A DNA stretch of 59,938 nt from an uncultured Acidobacteriota bacterium (GTDB lineage Bacteria; Acidobacteriota; UBA6911; CAINFC01): positions 1 through 59,938 of the forward strand of contig CAINFC010000016.1 in NCBI GenBank assembly GCA_903847975.1. The letters run 5' to 3'. Positions 7,296-16,527 of the stretch are shown here, in pieces. A program made the translations under genes and the position numbers. How positions within the stretch are numbered: the stretch's first letter is position 1; every line of letters starts with the position of its first letter. A model generated the notes under the pieces. The model saw only the letters and a program-made list of their open reading frames with translations. It was not told the DNA's origin and ran no database searches.

Positions 7296-8339
7296 TCAAT
7301 CCACCGCGTAGACCTGAATCGGCCGGGTCTTCCCTTTGAACAGCTCGGCGCGCAAGGAGGAGGTCTTTATTTCCGGAGGCAGGGCCTCTTGCGTGAATTT
7401 GTCGATCAGAATTTTCCGATTCACCGCCTTGGTGTGTTCCTCCAGCCGGGCCGCCAGGTTGACGGTGTCCCCCAGACAGGTAAAGAACGCCCGATCGCGG
7501 GTGCCGACATAGCCGGCCACCATTTTGCCGGTGGCGATGCCGATCCCGATCGTGATCGGCGGATAGCCGCTGCCGTCCTCCCGGGCGGTCCGGTTAAACT
7601 CTTCCAGGTCGGCAAGGATCTCCCTTGCGGCCCGGACCGCCTGTTCGGCATGATCGGGCTGGCGAAGAGGGGCGCCGAAAAAAGAAAGCACCCCATCCCC
7701 CTGAATCTGGTTGATCATGCCCCCATGCCGGCCGACGGCAGAGAAAATCAGGGCAAAAAGCCCGTTCAGCAGTTCGATGGTCTCGCGCGGATCGCTCGAT
7801 TCGGCCAGCGTAGTGAAGTTGCGCACATCGCAGAACATGGCGGAAGCCCGAACATGTTCTCCTCCTAGCTCGAATCCTTTGGCCAGCAACTGGTCGGCAA
7901 TTTCATGGGTGGTGAAGGTACCAAACAGCTTTCTCTGCTGGTCCCGCAAGCGCTTTTTTTCCAGGCAGGCATTGACCCGGGCCTGGAGGAGAACCGGATT
8001 GGGAGGCTTGGTCAGGTAGTCCTCCGCTCCCATTTCGATACAGCGGACAACCGAATCCAGCTCTTCTCCGGCCGATACGACCAGGACCGGAATATCCCGG
8101 AGGAGAGGATCCTGCACCATAATTTCCAGGACGGCAAAACCGTCCATTTCAGGCATGATTATGTCGAGCAGGACCAGGTCGAAGGACTCGCGGCGCAACA
8201 GTTCCACGGCCCTGCTTCCGTTTTCCGCAGAAAGAACCTGATGCCCATGGGCCTGCAGGGCTTTCACCAGGAACATGCGGTTCAATGGATTATCCTCCAC
8301 GACCAGAAGGCGGGCGGGAGGACTCGGCGGATTAAACAT
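7296..8339 (-). CDS. Response regulator fused to class III nucleotidyl cyclase
   Basis: The start at 8339 (MFNPPSPPARLLVVEDN) is preferred; an upstream extension to 8408 lacks homology. Residues about 10-125 form a complete receiver: acidic pair VEDN, phospho-acceptor in LVLLDIIMPEMDG, and Lys in YLTKPPN. A coiled linker leads to a class III cyclase domain (about 155-345) with metal Asp residues in MFCDVRNFT and QGDGVLSFFG and the transition-state Asn/Arg in GDTVNLAARLE. The usual adenine-selecting Lys before GDG is Gln (INQIQGDG), so cAMP versus cGMP cannot be called. It is divergent from the chemosensory operon across about 300 bases and is a plausible output for CheA phosphorylation. Confidence 0.88.
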   Translation of the reverse strand: MFNPPSPPARLLVVEDNPLNRMFLVKALQAHGHQVLSAENGSRAVELLRRESFDLVLLDIIMPEMDGFAVLEIMVQDPLLRDIPVLVVSAGEELDSVVRCIEMGAEDYLTKPPNPVLLQARVNACLEKKRLRDQQRKLFGTFTTHEIADQLLAKGFELGGEHVRASAMFCDVRNFTTLAESSDPRETIELLNGLFALIFSAVGRHGGMINQIQGDGVLSFFGAPLRQPDHAEQAVRAAREILADLEEFNRTAREDGSGYPPITIGIGIATGKMVAGYVGTRDRAFFTCLGDTVNLAARLEEHTKAVNRKILIDKFTQEALPPEIKTSSLRAELFKGKTRPIQVYAVD

Positions 8340-8639
8340 GGGCTCACATTGCTTTCCGGTCGCTTTTTGAAGGATGATTAGTGGGAGGGTACAACCACCC
8401 AGGGACACTAAAACGGCACTTGCAGCTCACCTTCAACCAGGGAATATAGCGGTTCACAGGGGTACAGTCAATTGCTTTTTGTCACTTTTTAGCCGGAAAA
8501 AAGGGAGCCCGAAGCACTTCTCCCAGCACAAAGGCTTTCGCTTGTCCATCACATGCGATCCGTGACGCAGATTACAGAAAGTCTTTGCTTCTTCCTTTAT
8601 TTTCATTAATTTATTATTTTTCCGAAGACGGGCGTCATT
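8340..8639. promoter_or_regulatory. Divergent intergenic region between cyclase and chemosensory operon
   Basis: About 300 bases separate the two divergent starts and must hold both promoters. The right part (8580-8635) is T-rich and AT-rich compared with the surroundings. I see no convincing sigma-70, sigma-28 or sigma-54 match. Confidence 0.35.
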
Positions 8640-9197
8640 TTGAAAACCGAACAGGCCATCCAGGATTCTCCCTCCCAAACGATCTGCGTGATCACCTTCC
8701 GCCTCCACCGGCAGGTTTATGCGCTTAGAGTTGAAACCATAAAGAAAATCATCGACATGGTCAAAATCACGCCCGTTCCCCAGCTGCAGGGAGTGATAGA
8801 GGGGGTGATCAACTTTCACGGCACCGCCATCCCGGTCCTCCACCTCGCCCAATATCTTTCTCTGCCGGTGCAGCCGCCGCGGCTGAACACGCCGATTCTG
8901 ATCATGACCATCGCCGAACGAACCATCGGGTTGATCGTTGACGAAATTCTGGATGTAATCCACCTGCCGGCCGGCGAGCTGATTCCTCCCGGCCGCTTTT
9001 TGCCGGATGGGCTCAGCCAGGTACCTTCCCTGCTTGGGTTGCTGCATACACCGCAGGGAACCATTCTTCTGCTGGATCTGAACTGCCTTTTCGTTCCCCA
9101 GCAGATCCGCCTGGTCCAGTCGGCCATCCACTCCTTTTCCAAATCCGGCAGAGAGCTCGAGCTGGAAATTTCCGAAATAGCGGAGACCGGGCCGTGA
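8640..9197 (+). CDS. cheW: CheW-like coupling protein
   Basis: A single CheW domain (residues about 14-165) with the expected strand pattern: ICVITFRLHRQVYALRVETI, VIEGVINFHGTAIPVLHLAQ and IGLIVDEILDVIHLPAGELI. CheW proteins tether the kinase CheA to receptors at the membrane. The start is a TTG at 8640 after a GA-rich stretch; there is no nearby ATG. First gene of a tightly packed operon: its stop overlaps the GTG of cheR. It would correspond to WspB if the locus is Wsp-like. Confidence 0.9.
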   Translation: MKTEQAIQDSPSQTICVITFRLHRQVYALRVETIKKIIDMVKITPVPQLQGVIEGVINFHGTAIPVLHLAQYLSLPVQPPRLNTPILIMTIAERTIGLIVDEILDVIHLPAGELIPPGRFLPDGLSQVPSLLGLLHTPQGTILLLDLNCLFVPQQIRLVQSAIHSFSKSGRELELEISEIAETGP

Positions 9198-10765
9198 GCA
9201 GCCGCTTCTCCCAGGAGCCCCTGCGTGACTGCCAGAGCCATGATCCGCGTCCGCTGCGGCTGGAAGACCGCGACTATCTGCGGTTTCGCCAGCTGCTGCT
9301 GGACCGCTGCGGTCTTTACTTTCCCGAAAACCGGCGCGCCGAACTGGAATACCGCCTGCACCTGGCATTCGCCTCCTCCCCCTGCGCCGGTCTGAATGAA
9401 TTTTATTCCCTGCTGAAAGACGGCGGGTCCGGGGGGGTGGAAATGGACTCGCTGATCAACGCCGTAACCATCAGCGAGACTCATTTTTTTCGCGACACCC
9501 CGCAAATGGATGCGCTCTGCAACGAAGTGCTGCCGGAAATCATTGAGCGCAGGCGGCCGCAGCGCACCCTGCGCATCTGGAGTGCCGGCTGCGCCAGCGG
9601 CGAGGAGCCCTACAGCCTGGTCATGCTTCTGCGGGAATATCTGCCGGACTTTGACCAGTGGTCCATTCTGGTCTTGGGAACCGACATCAGCAGCGCCTCC
9701 CTGAGCCGCGCCCGGAACGCAACCTACGGCTCCTGGGCCTTTCGGGAAGACCGCGCCCTGCAGATGCGCCCGCGGTACTTTCGAAAAAACGGCAACCGCT
9801 ATGAGCTGCAGCCGGAAATCCGGAACCGCGTCTTTCTCAAGCCGCTGAACCTGGTGGACAGCAATTACCCGTCCGTGGAAACCAATACCCACGCCATGGA
9901 TCTGATTCTGTGCCGCAATGTAACCATCTATTTCAGCGAAGCCGTCACCCGCTGGGTGGCCGACCGTTTTTACGATGCCCTGGTGGACGGCGGCTGGCTG
10001 GTAGTCGGGCACTCCGAGCCCTGCCTGGATATATACCGGCGCTTCCAGGTTCGCAATTTTCCCAATACCGTCCTGTACCAGCGGCCCTCCGAAAAAAGCG
10101 GCCTGGCAGAAAGCCCTGCCAGATCTTTTCCCGCGCCTTCGGCCCAGGGAATCCCTCCGATTCCTGTCTCCCCTCCGCGGCCGACTCCCCGGCTGGATAC
10201 CGGCACAGACCTGAAGTGCAACGCGGACAACCTGATCCTGCAGGCCCCGGACGGTTGCGCGGAAAATCCGATGGACCAGATTCAGGAGCTGATCGAATAT
10301 GGCCGCAGCGAGGAAGCCCGGGCCCTGCTGCAGAGGAGGGTCGCGGAGCAGCCGCGCGATTCCCAGGCCTGCTCCCTTCTGGGAAGAGTGTACGCCAATT
10401 TGGGAAACTGGGAAGAAGCCAGCCGCTGGTGCCTTCGCGCTATTGAGCGGAATGCCCTGTCCCTGGATGCCTATTACACGCTGGCCCTCGTTTTCCAGCA
10501 CGAAGCCAGGATCGATAAGGCCATCGAAGCCATGAAGAAGGTGGTATACATCGACCGCAACAGCATCCTGGGCCACTACAGCCTGGCCCATCTTTACCGG
10601 GAAAGCCGGCAACCGGCTCAGGCTCAAAAGTCGCTTTCCAATGCCCTGCGGCTTTTGGCCGGCCGGTCTGAAAACGAGGTTATCGCCGCTTCCAGCGGGA
10701 TTACCATTGGACGTCTGCGGGAAGCGATACTTGGGCAGCAGAAGAACTGGAGCTCCACCGGATGA
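9194..10765 (+). CDS. cheR: CheR methyltransferase with C-terminal TPR repeats
   Basis: Residues about 20-290 are a CheR methyltransferase: N-terminal helical domain, ISETHFFRDTPQMDAL, the SAM-binding IWSAGCASGEEPYSLVMLL, and DLILCRNVTIYFSEAVTRW. It would methylate receptor glutamates using S-adenosylmethionine. A Pro-rich linker (about 300-345) leads to TPR repeats from about 360 to 490 (LIEYGRSEEARALLQR, LLGRVYANLGNWEEASRWCL, YYTLALVFQHEARIDKAIEA). CheR-TPR fusions are typical of Wsp- and Frz-type systems rather than flagellar chemotaxis. The start is GTG at 9194, overlapping the cheW stop. Confidence 0.93.
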   Translation: MSSRFSQEPLRDCQSHDPRPLRLEDRDYLRFRQLLLDRCGLYFPENRRAELEYRLHLAFASSPCAGLNEFYSLLKDGGSGGVEMDSLINAVTISETHFFRDTPQMDALCNEVLPEIIERRRPQRTLRIWSAGCASGEEPYSLVMLLREYLPDFDQWSILVLGTDISSASLSRARNATYGSWAFREDRALQMRPRYFRKNGNRYELQPEIRNRVFLKPLNLVDSNYPSVETNTHAMDLILCRNVTIYFSEAVTRWVADRFYDALVDGGWLVVGHSEPCLDIYRRFQVRNFPNTVLYQRPSEKSGLAESPARSFPAPSAQGIPPIPVSPPRPTPRLDTGTDLKCNADNLILQAPDGCAENPMDQIQELIEYGRSEEARALLQRRVAEQPRDSQACSLLGRVYANLGNWEEASRWCLRAIERNALSLDAYYTLALVFQHEARIDKAIEAMKKVVYIDRNSILGHYSLAHLYRESRQPAQAQKSLSNALRLLAGRSENEVIAASSGITIGRLREAILGQQKNWSSTG

Positions 10766-11490
10766 AAGCATCGGATCCGTTTCTCCAAGACAAACAGAGC
10801 CATCCCGCCCCGGGCCATCCGGCCAAGGATTCTCTTCCCCTGCCGTCCCGGAAAGGAACCGTGGCCCGCCTGAACGAAAGCCTTCGTCGCCACTGGAAGG
10901 AGGAGCTGACTCCCGAGGAGGAAGAGAAGATCCTCGAACAAAGGGCCGCTGAGCTGGCCCGGGAGCGGCAGGAGGAAGAGCCGGGGGAGCAGATCGACCT
11001 GGTCCAAATCCGGCTCGGCAGGGAAATCTATGGGTTGGAAGTCAACTATATCTGCGATATTTACCCCGCCGCACTGATCACCCGCGTGCCGCGAGTTCCC
11101 TCCTGGGTGGCCGGAGTCGCCAATCTGCGCGGAAAGATCCAGTCTGTCGTGCGGCTGCAGGGCTTCCTGAACCTTCCGGAGCCGGAGACGCCCACGGCCA
11201 GTCCGCACCTAGTGGTCGTGGAAATCCCGGCGATGGAGCTGGCGCTGCTGGTGGACGAAGTCCTGGCAGTGGAAGCGATACCGGCAGGGCGGCTGCAGGA
11301 AGCGGCAGGAGCGATACGAGGTATTCCTGCGGAGTATGTTCGCGGAGTTGTCGCGCAGCGGGGAGAGAGAACGGAGAACGGATCGGCGGTTGAGGAAAAA
11401 GCCGAGGAAAGCGCGTCTCTCATGGTGGTTTTAAACGTAGCGGCTTTGCTGGCGGACCAGCGCCTGATCGTTCATGAAGAAGTAGGTTAA
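10762..11490 (+). CDS. cheW: CheW-like protein with charged N-terminal extension
   Basis: 242 residues. The first 75 are a Pro/Arg/Glu-rich, partly helical extension (EELTPEEEEKILEQRAAELA); the rest is a CheW domain with IDLVQIRLGREIYGLEVNYI, WVAGVANLRGKIQSVVRLQG and LALLVDEVLAVEAIPAGRLQ. An ATGA overlap couples it to cheR. The long, charged N-terminus and the position after CheR-TPR match WspD-like proteins, which form a second adaptor in the same array. An acidic insert (about 200-215) interrupts the last strands. Confidence 0.9.
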   Translation: MKASDPFLQDKQSHPAPGHPAKDSLPLPSRKGTVARLNESLRRHWKEELTPEEEEKILEQRAAELARERQEEEPGEQIDLVQIRLGREIYGLEVNYICDIYPAALITRVPRVPSWVAGVANLRGKIQSVVRLQGFLNLPEPETPTASPHLVVVEIPAMELALLVDEVLAVEAIPAGRLQEAAGAIRGIPAEYVRGVVAQRGERTENGSAVEEKAEESASLMVVLNVAALLADQRLIVHEEVG

Positions 11491-11502
11491 CAGGAGGTTC
11501 GG

Positions 11503-13527
11503 ATGAATTCATTCAACAACATCAAGGTGGGCACCAAGCTGATCGGCGGTTATATCCTGATCGCCCTGATCATTCTGGGAGTGGCCCAGATCGGCTACTC
11601 CAGCATGCAGCGGATGAACCGGGCGCTGGACGGCATATACGACGACAACCTGCTGCCGATGCAGGCCCTGGGAGAGCTGGACCGTACCGTGTTCCGCCTG
11701 CGGGGGGACCTGTACAAATTTGTCGGACTTCCCGATGAGCGCTCCGCGACCGCGGAGGAACTCAGCAACGATATCGCCAAGGTCAATGACGCCCTCACCC
11801 GGCTGAACAGCATGAACCTGAGCGCCGATCAAAAGAACAAGCTGGCGGCCATCGCCACCCGCTGGGAGGCTTACCAGAAGGATGTCTTCGACATCAAGGC
11901 CTCGATCCAGGGCGGGCAGGACAAAGAAGGGATCGCCAGCCTTCTGGCCGGCGGCAAAACTTCCCAGGACCGGAACGCCCTGGCCGCCGCGATCGACGCT
12001 CTGAGCCAGACCACCGCAGAAGCCGCCAAGGCAGCCAGCCTGGGGAACGAGGAGCTTTTTTCCTCCTCCACCAACTCTCTTCTGCTGGCCGGAAGCCTCG
12101 GGTTGCTGCTCGCCGTGCTGGCCGGCATTTTCACCTCCCTCAGCATCACCCGACCTCTGAACCGGGGGGTAACCATGATGCAGGAAATGAGGCTGGGGCA
12201 CCTGGGCAGCCGCCTGCGGCTGGACCGCAGGGACGAAGTGGGGCTGCTGGGGCGGGCCATGGACCAGTTCGCGGACGACCTGCAGGACATGGTGATCAAG
12301 ACCATGAAGAAAATTTCCCAGGGCGATCTGAGCTCCGAAATTCAGGCCAAGGACAGTCGGGATGAAATTGCACCCGCCCTGCGTCAAACCACGGAGGCCC
12401 TGCGCGGACTGATGGACGAGGTCACCATGCTCAACCGGGCCGCCGCAGAAGGACGGCTGTCCACCCGCGGCGATGAAGCCCGCTTCCAGGGAGCCTTCCG
12501 GGATATTATCCGCGGGATGAACACCACTCTGGAAGGAGTGGTGGATCCTATCAACGTCGCCGCCAACTACGTGGACCGCATCAGTCGGGGGGAAATTCCC
12601 GAACAGATCACCCAGAGCTACCGGGGGGACTTCGACCTCCTGAAAAACAACCTCAACCGCCTGAGCCGGCGGCTGCGCGACATGCTCGCCTCCATCTCCA
12701 CGAACGCCACCAACCTGAGCTCGGCGGCGGCGGAAATTCTGTCGACCACCACCCACCAGGCTTCCGGCGCCAGCCAGCAGTCGGCGGCCATCTCCGAGAC
12801 GACGGCTACCGTGCAGGAGGTGAGGACCATCTCGGAGCACGCTTCCAGTCAGGCCCAGGAAGTAGCCACCGCCTCGCAGCGCACCGTCGAGGTGGCCCGC
12901 TCCGGGCAGCGCGCGGTGCAGGACACCATCGATAGCATGTCGCAGATCAAGGAGCGGGTGGAAAGCATCGCAGAGAACATTCTGGCCCTTTCCGACCAGA
13001 CCCAGCAGATCGGGGAAATCATTTCTTCGGTCAACGAAATTGCCTCCCGCTCGAATATGCTGGCCCTGAACGCCTCCGTGGAAGCGGCCCGCGCCGGAGA
13101 GCACGGCAAGGGCTTTGCCGTGGTGGCCATGGAGGTGCGCAGCCTCGCCGAACAGTCCAAGCAAGCCACTTCCCAGATCAAGTCCATTCTTTCCGAGATT
13201 CAGAAGGCCACCAACACCACCGTGATGGCCACCGAGGAGGGCACCAAGGGAGTGGAAAAGGGGGTCCAGCTGGCCGCCCAGGCCCGGGAGGCCATCGATG
13301 CCCTGGCCACAGTCATTCACGAATCGGCGCAGATCGCCACCCAGGTCGTCGCCGGAGGGCAGCAGCAGCTGACCGGAATTGAGCAGATCGCCCTGGCCAT
13401 GCAAAACATCAACCAGGTCACGGTGCAAAGCCTGGCCAGCACGCGCCAGGCGGAAAAAGCGGCACAGAACCTGAACGAGCTGGCGCATTCGATGATGGAC
13501 AGCGTGTCCCAGTACCGGTTCAACTAG
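11503..13527 (+). CDS. Methyl-accepting chemoreceptor with multiple HAMP domains
   Basis: 674 residues. TM1 (about 14-34) and TM2 (about 192-212) enclose a four-helix-bundle periplasmic sensor of about 155 residues. After TM2 come a canonical HAMP ([16 protein letters not shown] onward) and further HAMP-like units around residues 265-300 and 305-385. The signalling tip is [20 protein letters not shown], followed by [20 protein letters not shown], the CheA/CheW contact region. No C-terminal CheR-tethering pentapeptide is present. A good ribosome site (AGGAGGTTC) precedes the ATG. In this operon it is the only receptor and so the likely input. Confidence 0.93.
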   Translation: MNSFNNIKVGTKLIGGYILIALIILGVAQIGYSSMQRMNRALDGIYDDNLLPMQALGELDRTVFRLRGDLYKFVGLPDERSATAEELSNDIAKVNDALTRLNSMNLSADQKNKLAAIATRWEAYQKDVFDIKASIQGGQDKEGIASLLAGGKTSQDRNALAAAIDALSQTTAEAAKAASLGNEELFSSSTNSLLLAGSLGLLLAVLAGIFTSLSITRPLNRGVTMMQEMRLGHLGSRLRLDRRDEVGLLGRAMDQFADDLQDMVIKTMKKISQGDLSSEIQAKDSRDEIAPALRQTTEALRGLMDEVTMLNRAAAEGRLSTRGDEARFQGAFRDIIRGMNTTLEGVVDPINVAANYVDRISRGEIPEQITQSYRGDFDLLKNNLNRLSRRLRDMLASISTNATNLSSAAAEILSTTTHQASGASQQSAAISETTATVQEVRTISEHASSQAQEVATASQRTVEVARSGQRAVQDTIDSMSQIKERVESIAENILALSDQTQQIGEIISSVNEIASRSNMLALNASVEAARAGEHGKGFAVVAMEVRSLAEQSKQATSQIKSILSEIQKATNTTVMATEEGTKGVEKGVQLAAQAREAIDALATVIHESAQIATQVVAGGQQQLTGIEQIALAMQNINQVTVQSLASTRQAEKAAQNLNELAHSMMDSVSQYRFN

Positions 13528-13546
13528 AGGTGCCCGAGGAGGACCC

Positions 13547-16051
13547 ATGTCCATCAGCTCCAAGATCCGCGAGCAGATCATTCAGACCTTTCGAGCCGAA
13601 TTGCTGGAGCACGTCCAGACTCTGAATCACGGGCTGCTGCGGATCGAGCAGAACAAGGTGGCCGGTCCGGAGCGGGAAGAAGTCCTGGCCGACCTGTTTC
13701 GGGCCGCCCATAGCCTGAAGGGCTCCGCCCGGGCTATTGGGGTTAGCGCCGTGGAGCAGCTGGCGCATGCCTTGGAGGATATCCTGGGGCTGATGCGGCT
13801 CCACAGCGTGAATCTGAGCTCCGAGCTGTTCACGGCCTGCTATCAGGCGGCGGACGCGATTCAGACCACCCAGAACGCCTATGAAGCCGGAGAATTGGCC
13901 CCGCCGGTCCAGGCGCTTCTGGCCCTTGCGGAATTGAGCAAATTCCGGAATCCCCCCAAGACGGGAAGCAACGCAAAAGCGGTTCCGAATCCCCTCCTGG
14001 CCCCACCCCCGCCGGCACGCCGCCCCGCGTCTGTTCCTTCAGAGCCGGAACCGTATCCCACAGCCGAAAGGCCAGACAACAGCAGGGAGCAGAAGGCGCC
14101 GGCTCCGGACAGCTCCTCTTTCGCTTCGAAGCCGGAGGAAAAAGCGCTGAAGCCGGCACCGGATTATGGCCCGCCGCCCCGGACCGCCGAAGCCGCCGTG
14201 GCAAGACCTCCCTCCGCCACTCCCTCCGCACCGGAGCCTCCGCCGCCACCCGGGAAAGGCGCAACGGAAGAGACGGTCCGCGTCAGCGTGTCGAAACTGG
14301 ACGCCCTGATGTCCCAGCTCAGCGAACTGCTCAGCGCCAAAATCCGGGCGGAGCAGCGCCTCGCCCAGATGCGCCGCGACCAGGATTATCTGAGCGACTG
14401 GCAAAAAGACTGGATGACGGAGCGGCGGATCCACACCCGCCTGACGCGGCATGGGGCGGCCAAAGGGGGAGGAGCAGGGCCGGTTCCGTTTCTGGCCGAT
14501 TTCCAGCGGCTGCTGAAATATGTAGATTCCAGCCAGCACCGGCTGCGCGAAATGAATCTGCGGATCAGCCAGCTGGTTCGCGAATTCAGCAGCGATGTGA
14601 TGCAGATTTCCCTGATCATCGACCGGCTGGAAGAAGAGATCAAGCGGGTTCGGATGCTCCCTCTTTCCAACAGCACCGGATCTCTGCACCGGATGGTTCG
14701 GGACCTGGCTCTGAACTCCGGCAAGGAAGTGGAACTGGAAATCCGCGGCAGCGAGCTGGAACTGGACAAACTGATACTGGAACAGGTGAAGGATCCCATC
14801 ATTCACCTGCTCCGTAATGCCGTAGACCATGGAATCGAGCCGGCCGCCCAGCGAAGAGCGGCCGGCAAGCCGGCCGTCGGGAAGATCGTTTTGTCCGCCG
14901 CCCATCAGGGCAGCGACATAGCGATTTCTGTCTCCGATGACGGCGCCGGTCTGAACATCGAAGCCCTTCGCCAGGCAGCCGTCCGGCGGGGCCTGCCGAA
15001 CGCCGGGGGGCTGACCGACTTTGAACTGGCCGAGTTGATCTATCACAGCGGCTTCTCCACCAGCCCCATCATCACCGACCTTTCCGGACGAGGAGTGGGC
15101 CTGGATGTCGTCCGGCGAAACATCGAGTACTTACATGGTAGAATCAGCGTGGAATGGAAACCGAGATGCGGTACCTGTTTCACGCTGACGGTCCCCTCCT
15201 CGCTGACCAGTTCCCGCGGGCTGATGGTTTGGGTATCGGGTCAGCTTTTTGCCATACCGCTCCATTCCATCGAGCGGATCAAGCTGATTGCCGCAGAGGA
15301 GATTGAAACGGTCGGAGGGAGCGATACGCTGCCCTATAACGGCCGGCCCCTGCCGCTGGCTCATCTGAGCGATGTTCTGCAGCTTCCACGGCTGGAATCC
15401 GCCCAGGGGAAAAAGATGCTTCCCGTGGTCATTCTGGCTGCCGCGGAGCGCCTGGTGGCCTTTGCGGTAGACGATCTGGCCTATGAGCAGGAGATTGTGA
15501 TCAAGGGGTTGGGCCGGCAGCTGACGCGCGTGGCCGGCATTGCCGGGGCCAGCGTTCTCGGAAACGGAGAAGTAGTTTTGATTCTGCATGCCGCGGATCT
15601 GGTCAAGCTGACCAGCCGGGGAGCGCATGGCTCCGTTCTTGGTCCGAGGGCCGCCGGGGAGCTTCCTCCCGGCAGGGTTTCATCGAAAAAATATATTCTG
15701 GTTGTCGACGATTCGATCACTACCCGCACACTGGAAAAGAGCATCCTGGAGGGGGCCGGTTACAGGGTTCAGGTGGCCATGGACGGCCTGGAGGCCTGGA
15801 ACGCGGTGCGCAGCGGAGAGCTTCCCGACCTGATCGTTTCGGATGTTGCCATGCCCAATCTGGACGGATTCGGATTGACCCAGCGGGTGAAAACAGAGGA
15901 GCGAACCTCGAACATTCCGGTCATCCTGGTAACCTCGCTAGACTCGCAGGAGGATAAAGCGCGGGGAATCGAATGCGGCGCCGATGCCTACATTCTCAAG
16001 GGCCGCTTCGATCAGAACAACCTGCTGGAAACCATTGAGCAGCTCATTTGA
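13547..16051 (+). CDS. cheA: Hybrid CheA histidine kinase with C-terminal receiver
   Basis: 834 residues. Domains: HPt with phosphorylatable His55 in FRAAHSLKGSARAIG; Pro-rich disordered linker (about 140-240); dimerisation helices; HATPase with HLLRNAVDHGIEP and SGRGVGLDVVRRNI; CheW-like regulatory domain (about 545-690); receiver (about 705-834) with VVDDSIT, LIVSDVAMPNLDG and YILKG. All catalytic residues are visible. The fused receiver is usual in WspE/FrzE-type CheA and may act as phosphate sink or regulator. It follows the receptor gene by 19 bases with a GAGGAGGA ribosome site. Confidence 0.94.
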   Translation: MSISSKIREQIIQTFRAELLEHVQTLNHGLLRIEQNKVAGPEREEVLADLFRAAHSLKGSARAIGVSAVEQLAHALEDILGLMRLHSVNLSSELFTACYQAADAIQTTQNAYEAGELAPPVQALLALAELSKFRNPPKTGSNAKAVPNPLLAPPPPARRPASVPSEPEPYPTAERPDNSREQKAPAPDSSSFASKPEEKALKPAPDYGPPPRTAEAAVARPPSATPSAPEPPPPPGKGATEETVRVSVSKLDALMSQLSELLSAKIRAEQRLAQMRRDQDYLSDWQKDWMTERRIHTRLTRHGAAKGGGAGPVPFLADFQRLLKYVDSSQHRLREMNLRISQLVREFSSDVMQISLIIDRLEEEIKRVRMLPLSNSTGSLHRMVRDLALNSGKEVELEIRGSELELDKLILEQVKDPIIHLLRNAVDHGIEPAAQRRAAGKPAVGKIVLSAAHQGSDIAISVSDDGAGLNIEALRQAAVRRGLPNAGGLTDFELAELIYHSGFSTSPIITDLSGRGVGLDVVRRNIEYLHGRISVEWKPRCGTCFTLTVPSSLTSSRGLMVWVSGQLFAIPLHSIERIKLIAAEEIETVGGSDTLPYNGRPLPLAHLSDVLQLPRLESAQGKKMLPVVILAAAERLVAFAVDDLAYEQEIVIKGLGRQLTRVAGIAGASVLGNGEVVLILHAADLVKLTSRGAHGSVLGPRAAGELPPGRVSSKKYILVVDDSITTRTLEKSILEGAGYRVQVAMDGLEAWNAVRSGELPDLIVSDVAMPNLDGFGLTQRVKTEERTSNIPVILVTSLDSQEDKARGIECGADAYILKGRFDQNNLLETIEQLI

Positions 16052-16060
16052 CGAGGAGTT

Positions 16061-16483
16061 ATGCCGACAAGTACGACAAGACTTTCTTCCCGGCCTAAAA
16101 CGGTTCTGATCGTGGAAGACAGTCCGGTTCAGGCCCTGGCGCTTGCTGCCCTGCTGCAATCGAAGGGGCTTCAGGTAATCTCCGCCTCCAACGGGCTGGA
16201 GGGACTGGAAAAAGCTCGCGAGCAGATGCCGGACATCATCCTTCTCGACTTCCAGATGCCGGAAATGGATGGCCTGGAAGCCTGCAAGCATCTGAAGCTG
16301 GATTCCCGTACGACGGCCATTCCGGTCATCCTGCTCACCTCCACCACCCAGGATAATATTTTTACCACCAGCTTCGAGGAGGGAGCGGTGGAGTTCATAC
16401 CCAAGGACGCCTTTTCGAATATGGTTTTACTGGAAACATTGCGACAGCTGAAGATCCTGCCCTTTACCGACGGTGGCTGGTAA
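16061..16483 (+). CDS. Single-domain response regulator
   Basis: 140 residues consisting of one receiver domain. The acidic pocket (VEDS), acceptor Asp in IILLDFQMPEMDG, switch Thr/Ser (ILLTSTTQ) and Lys (EFIPKDAF) are present, so it can be phosphorylated. There is no output domain. It lies 9 bases after cheA and before cheB. It may be a CheY-like messenger or a phosphate relay; in Wsp systems the equivalent slot is a diguanylate cyclase regulator, absent here. Confidence 0.9.
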   Translation: MPTSTTRLSSRPKTVLIVEDSPVQALALAALLQSKGLQVISASNGLEGLEKAREQMPDIILLDFQMPEMDGLEACKHLKLDSRTTAIPVILLTSTTQDNIFTTSFEEGAVEFIPKDAFSNMVLLETLRQLKILPFTDGGW

Positions 16484-16527
16484 GACAGGAAATCCCGGGA
16501 TTCTGCCCACCAGACCAGGCGGCAAGA

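Noticed and set aside
8816-10771. 651-codon open frame on the minus strand opposite cheW/cheR
   Set aside because: It is antisense to well-supported chemosensory genes, lacks any domain signature, and has the Gly/Pro/Arg/Gln-rich composition of a shadow frame in GC-rich DNA.
11509-13581. 690-codon minus-strand open frame opposite the chemoreceptor
   Set aside because: Antisense to a receptor with clear HAMP and signalling domains; low-complexity Gly/Leu/His-rich product with no recognisable fold.
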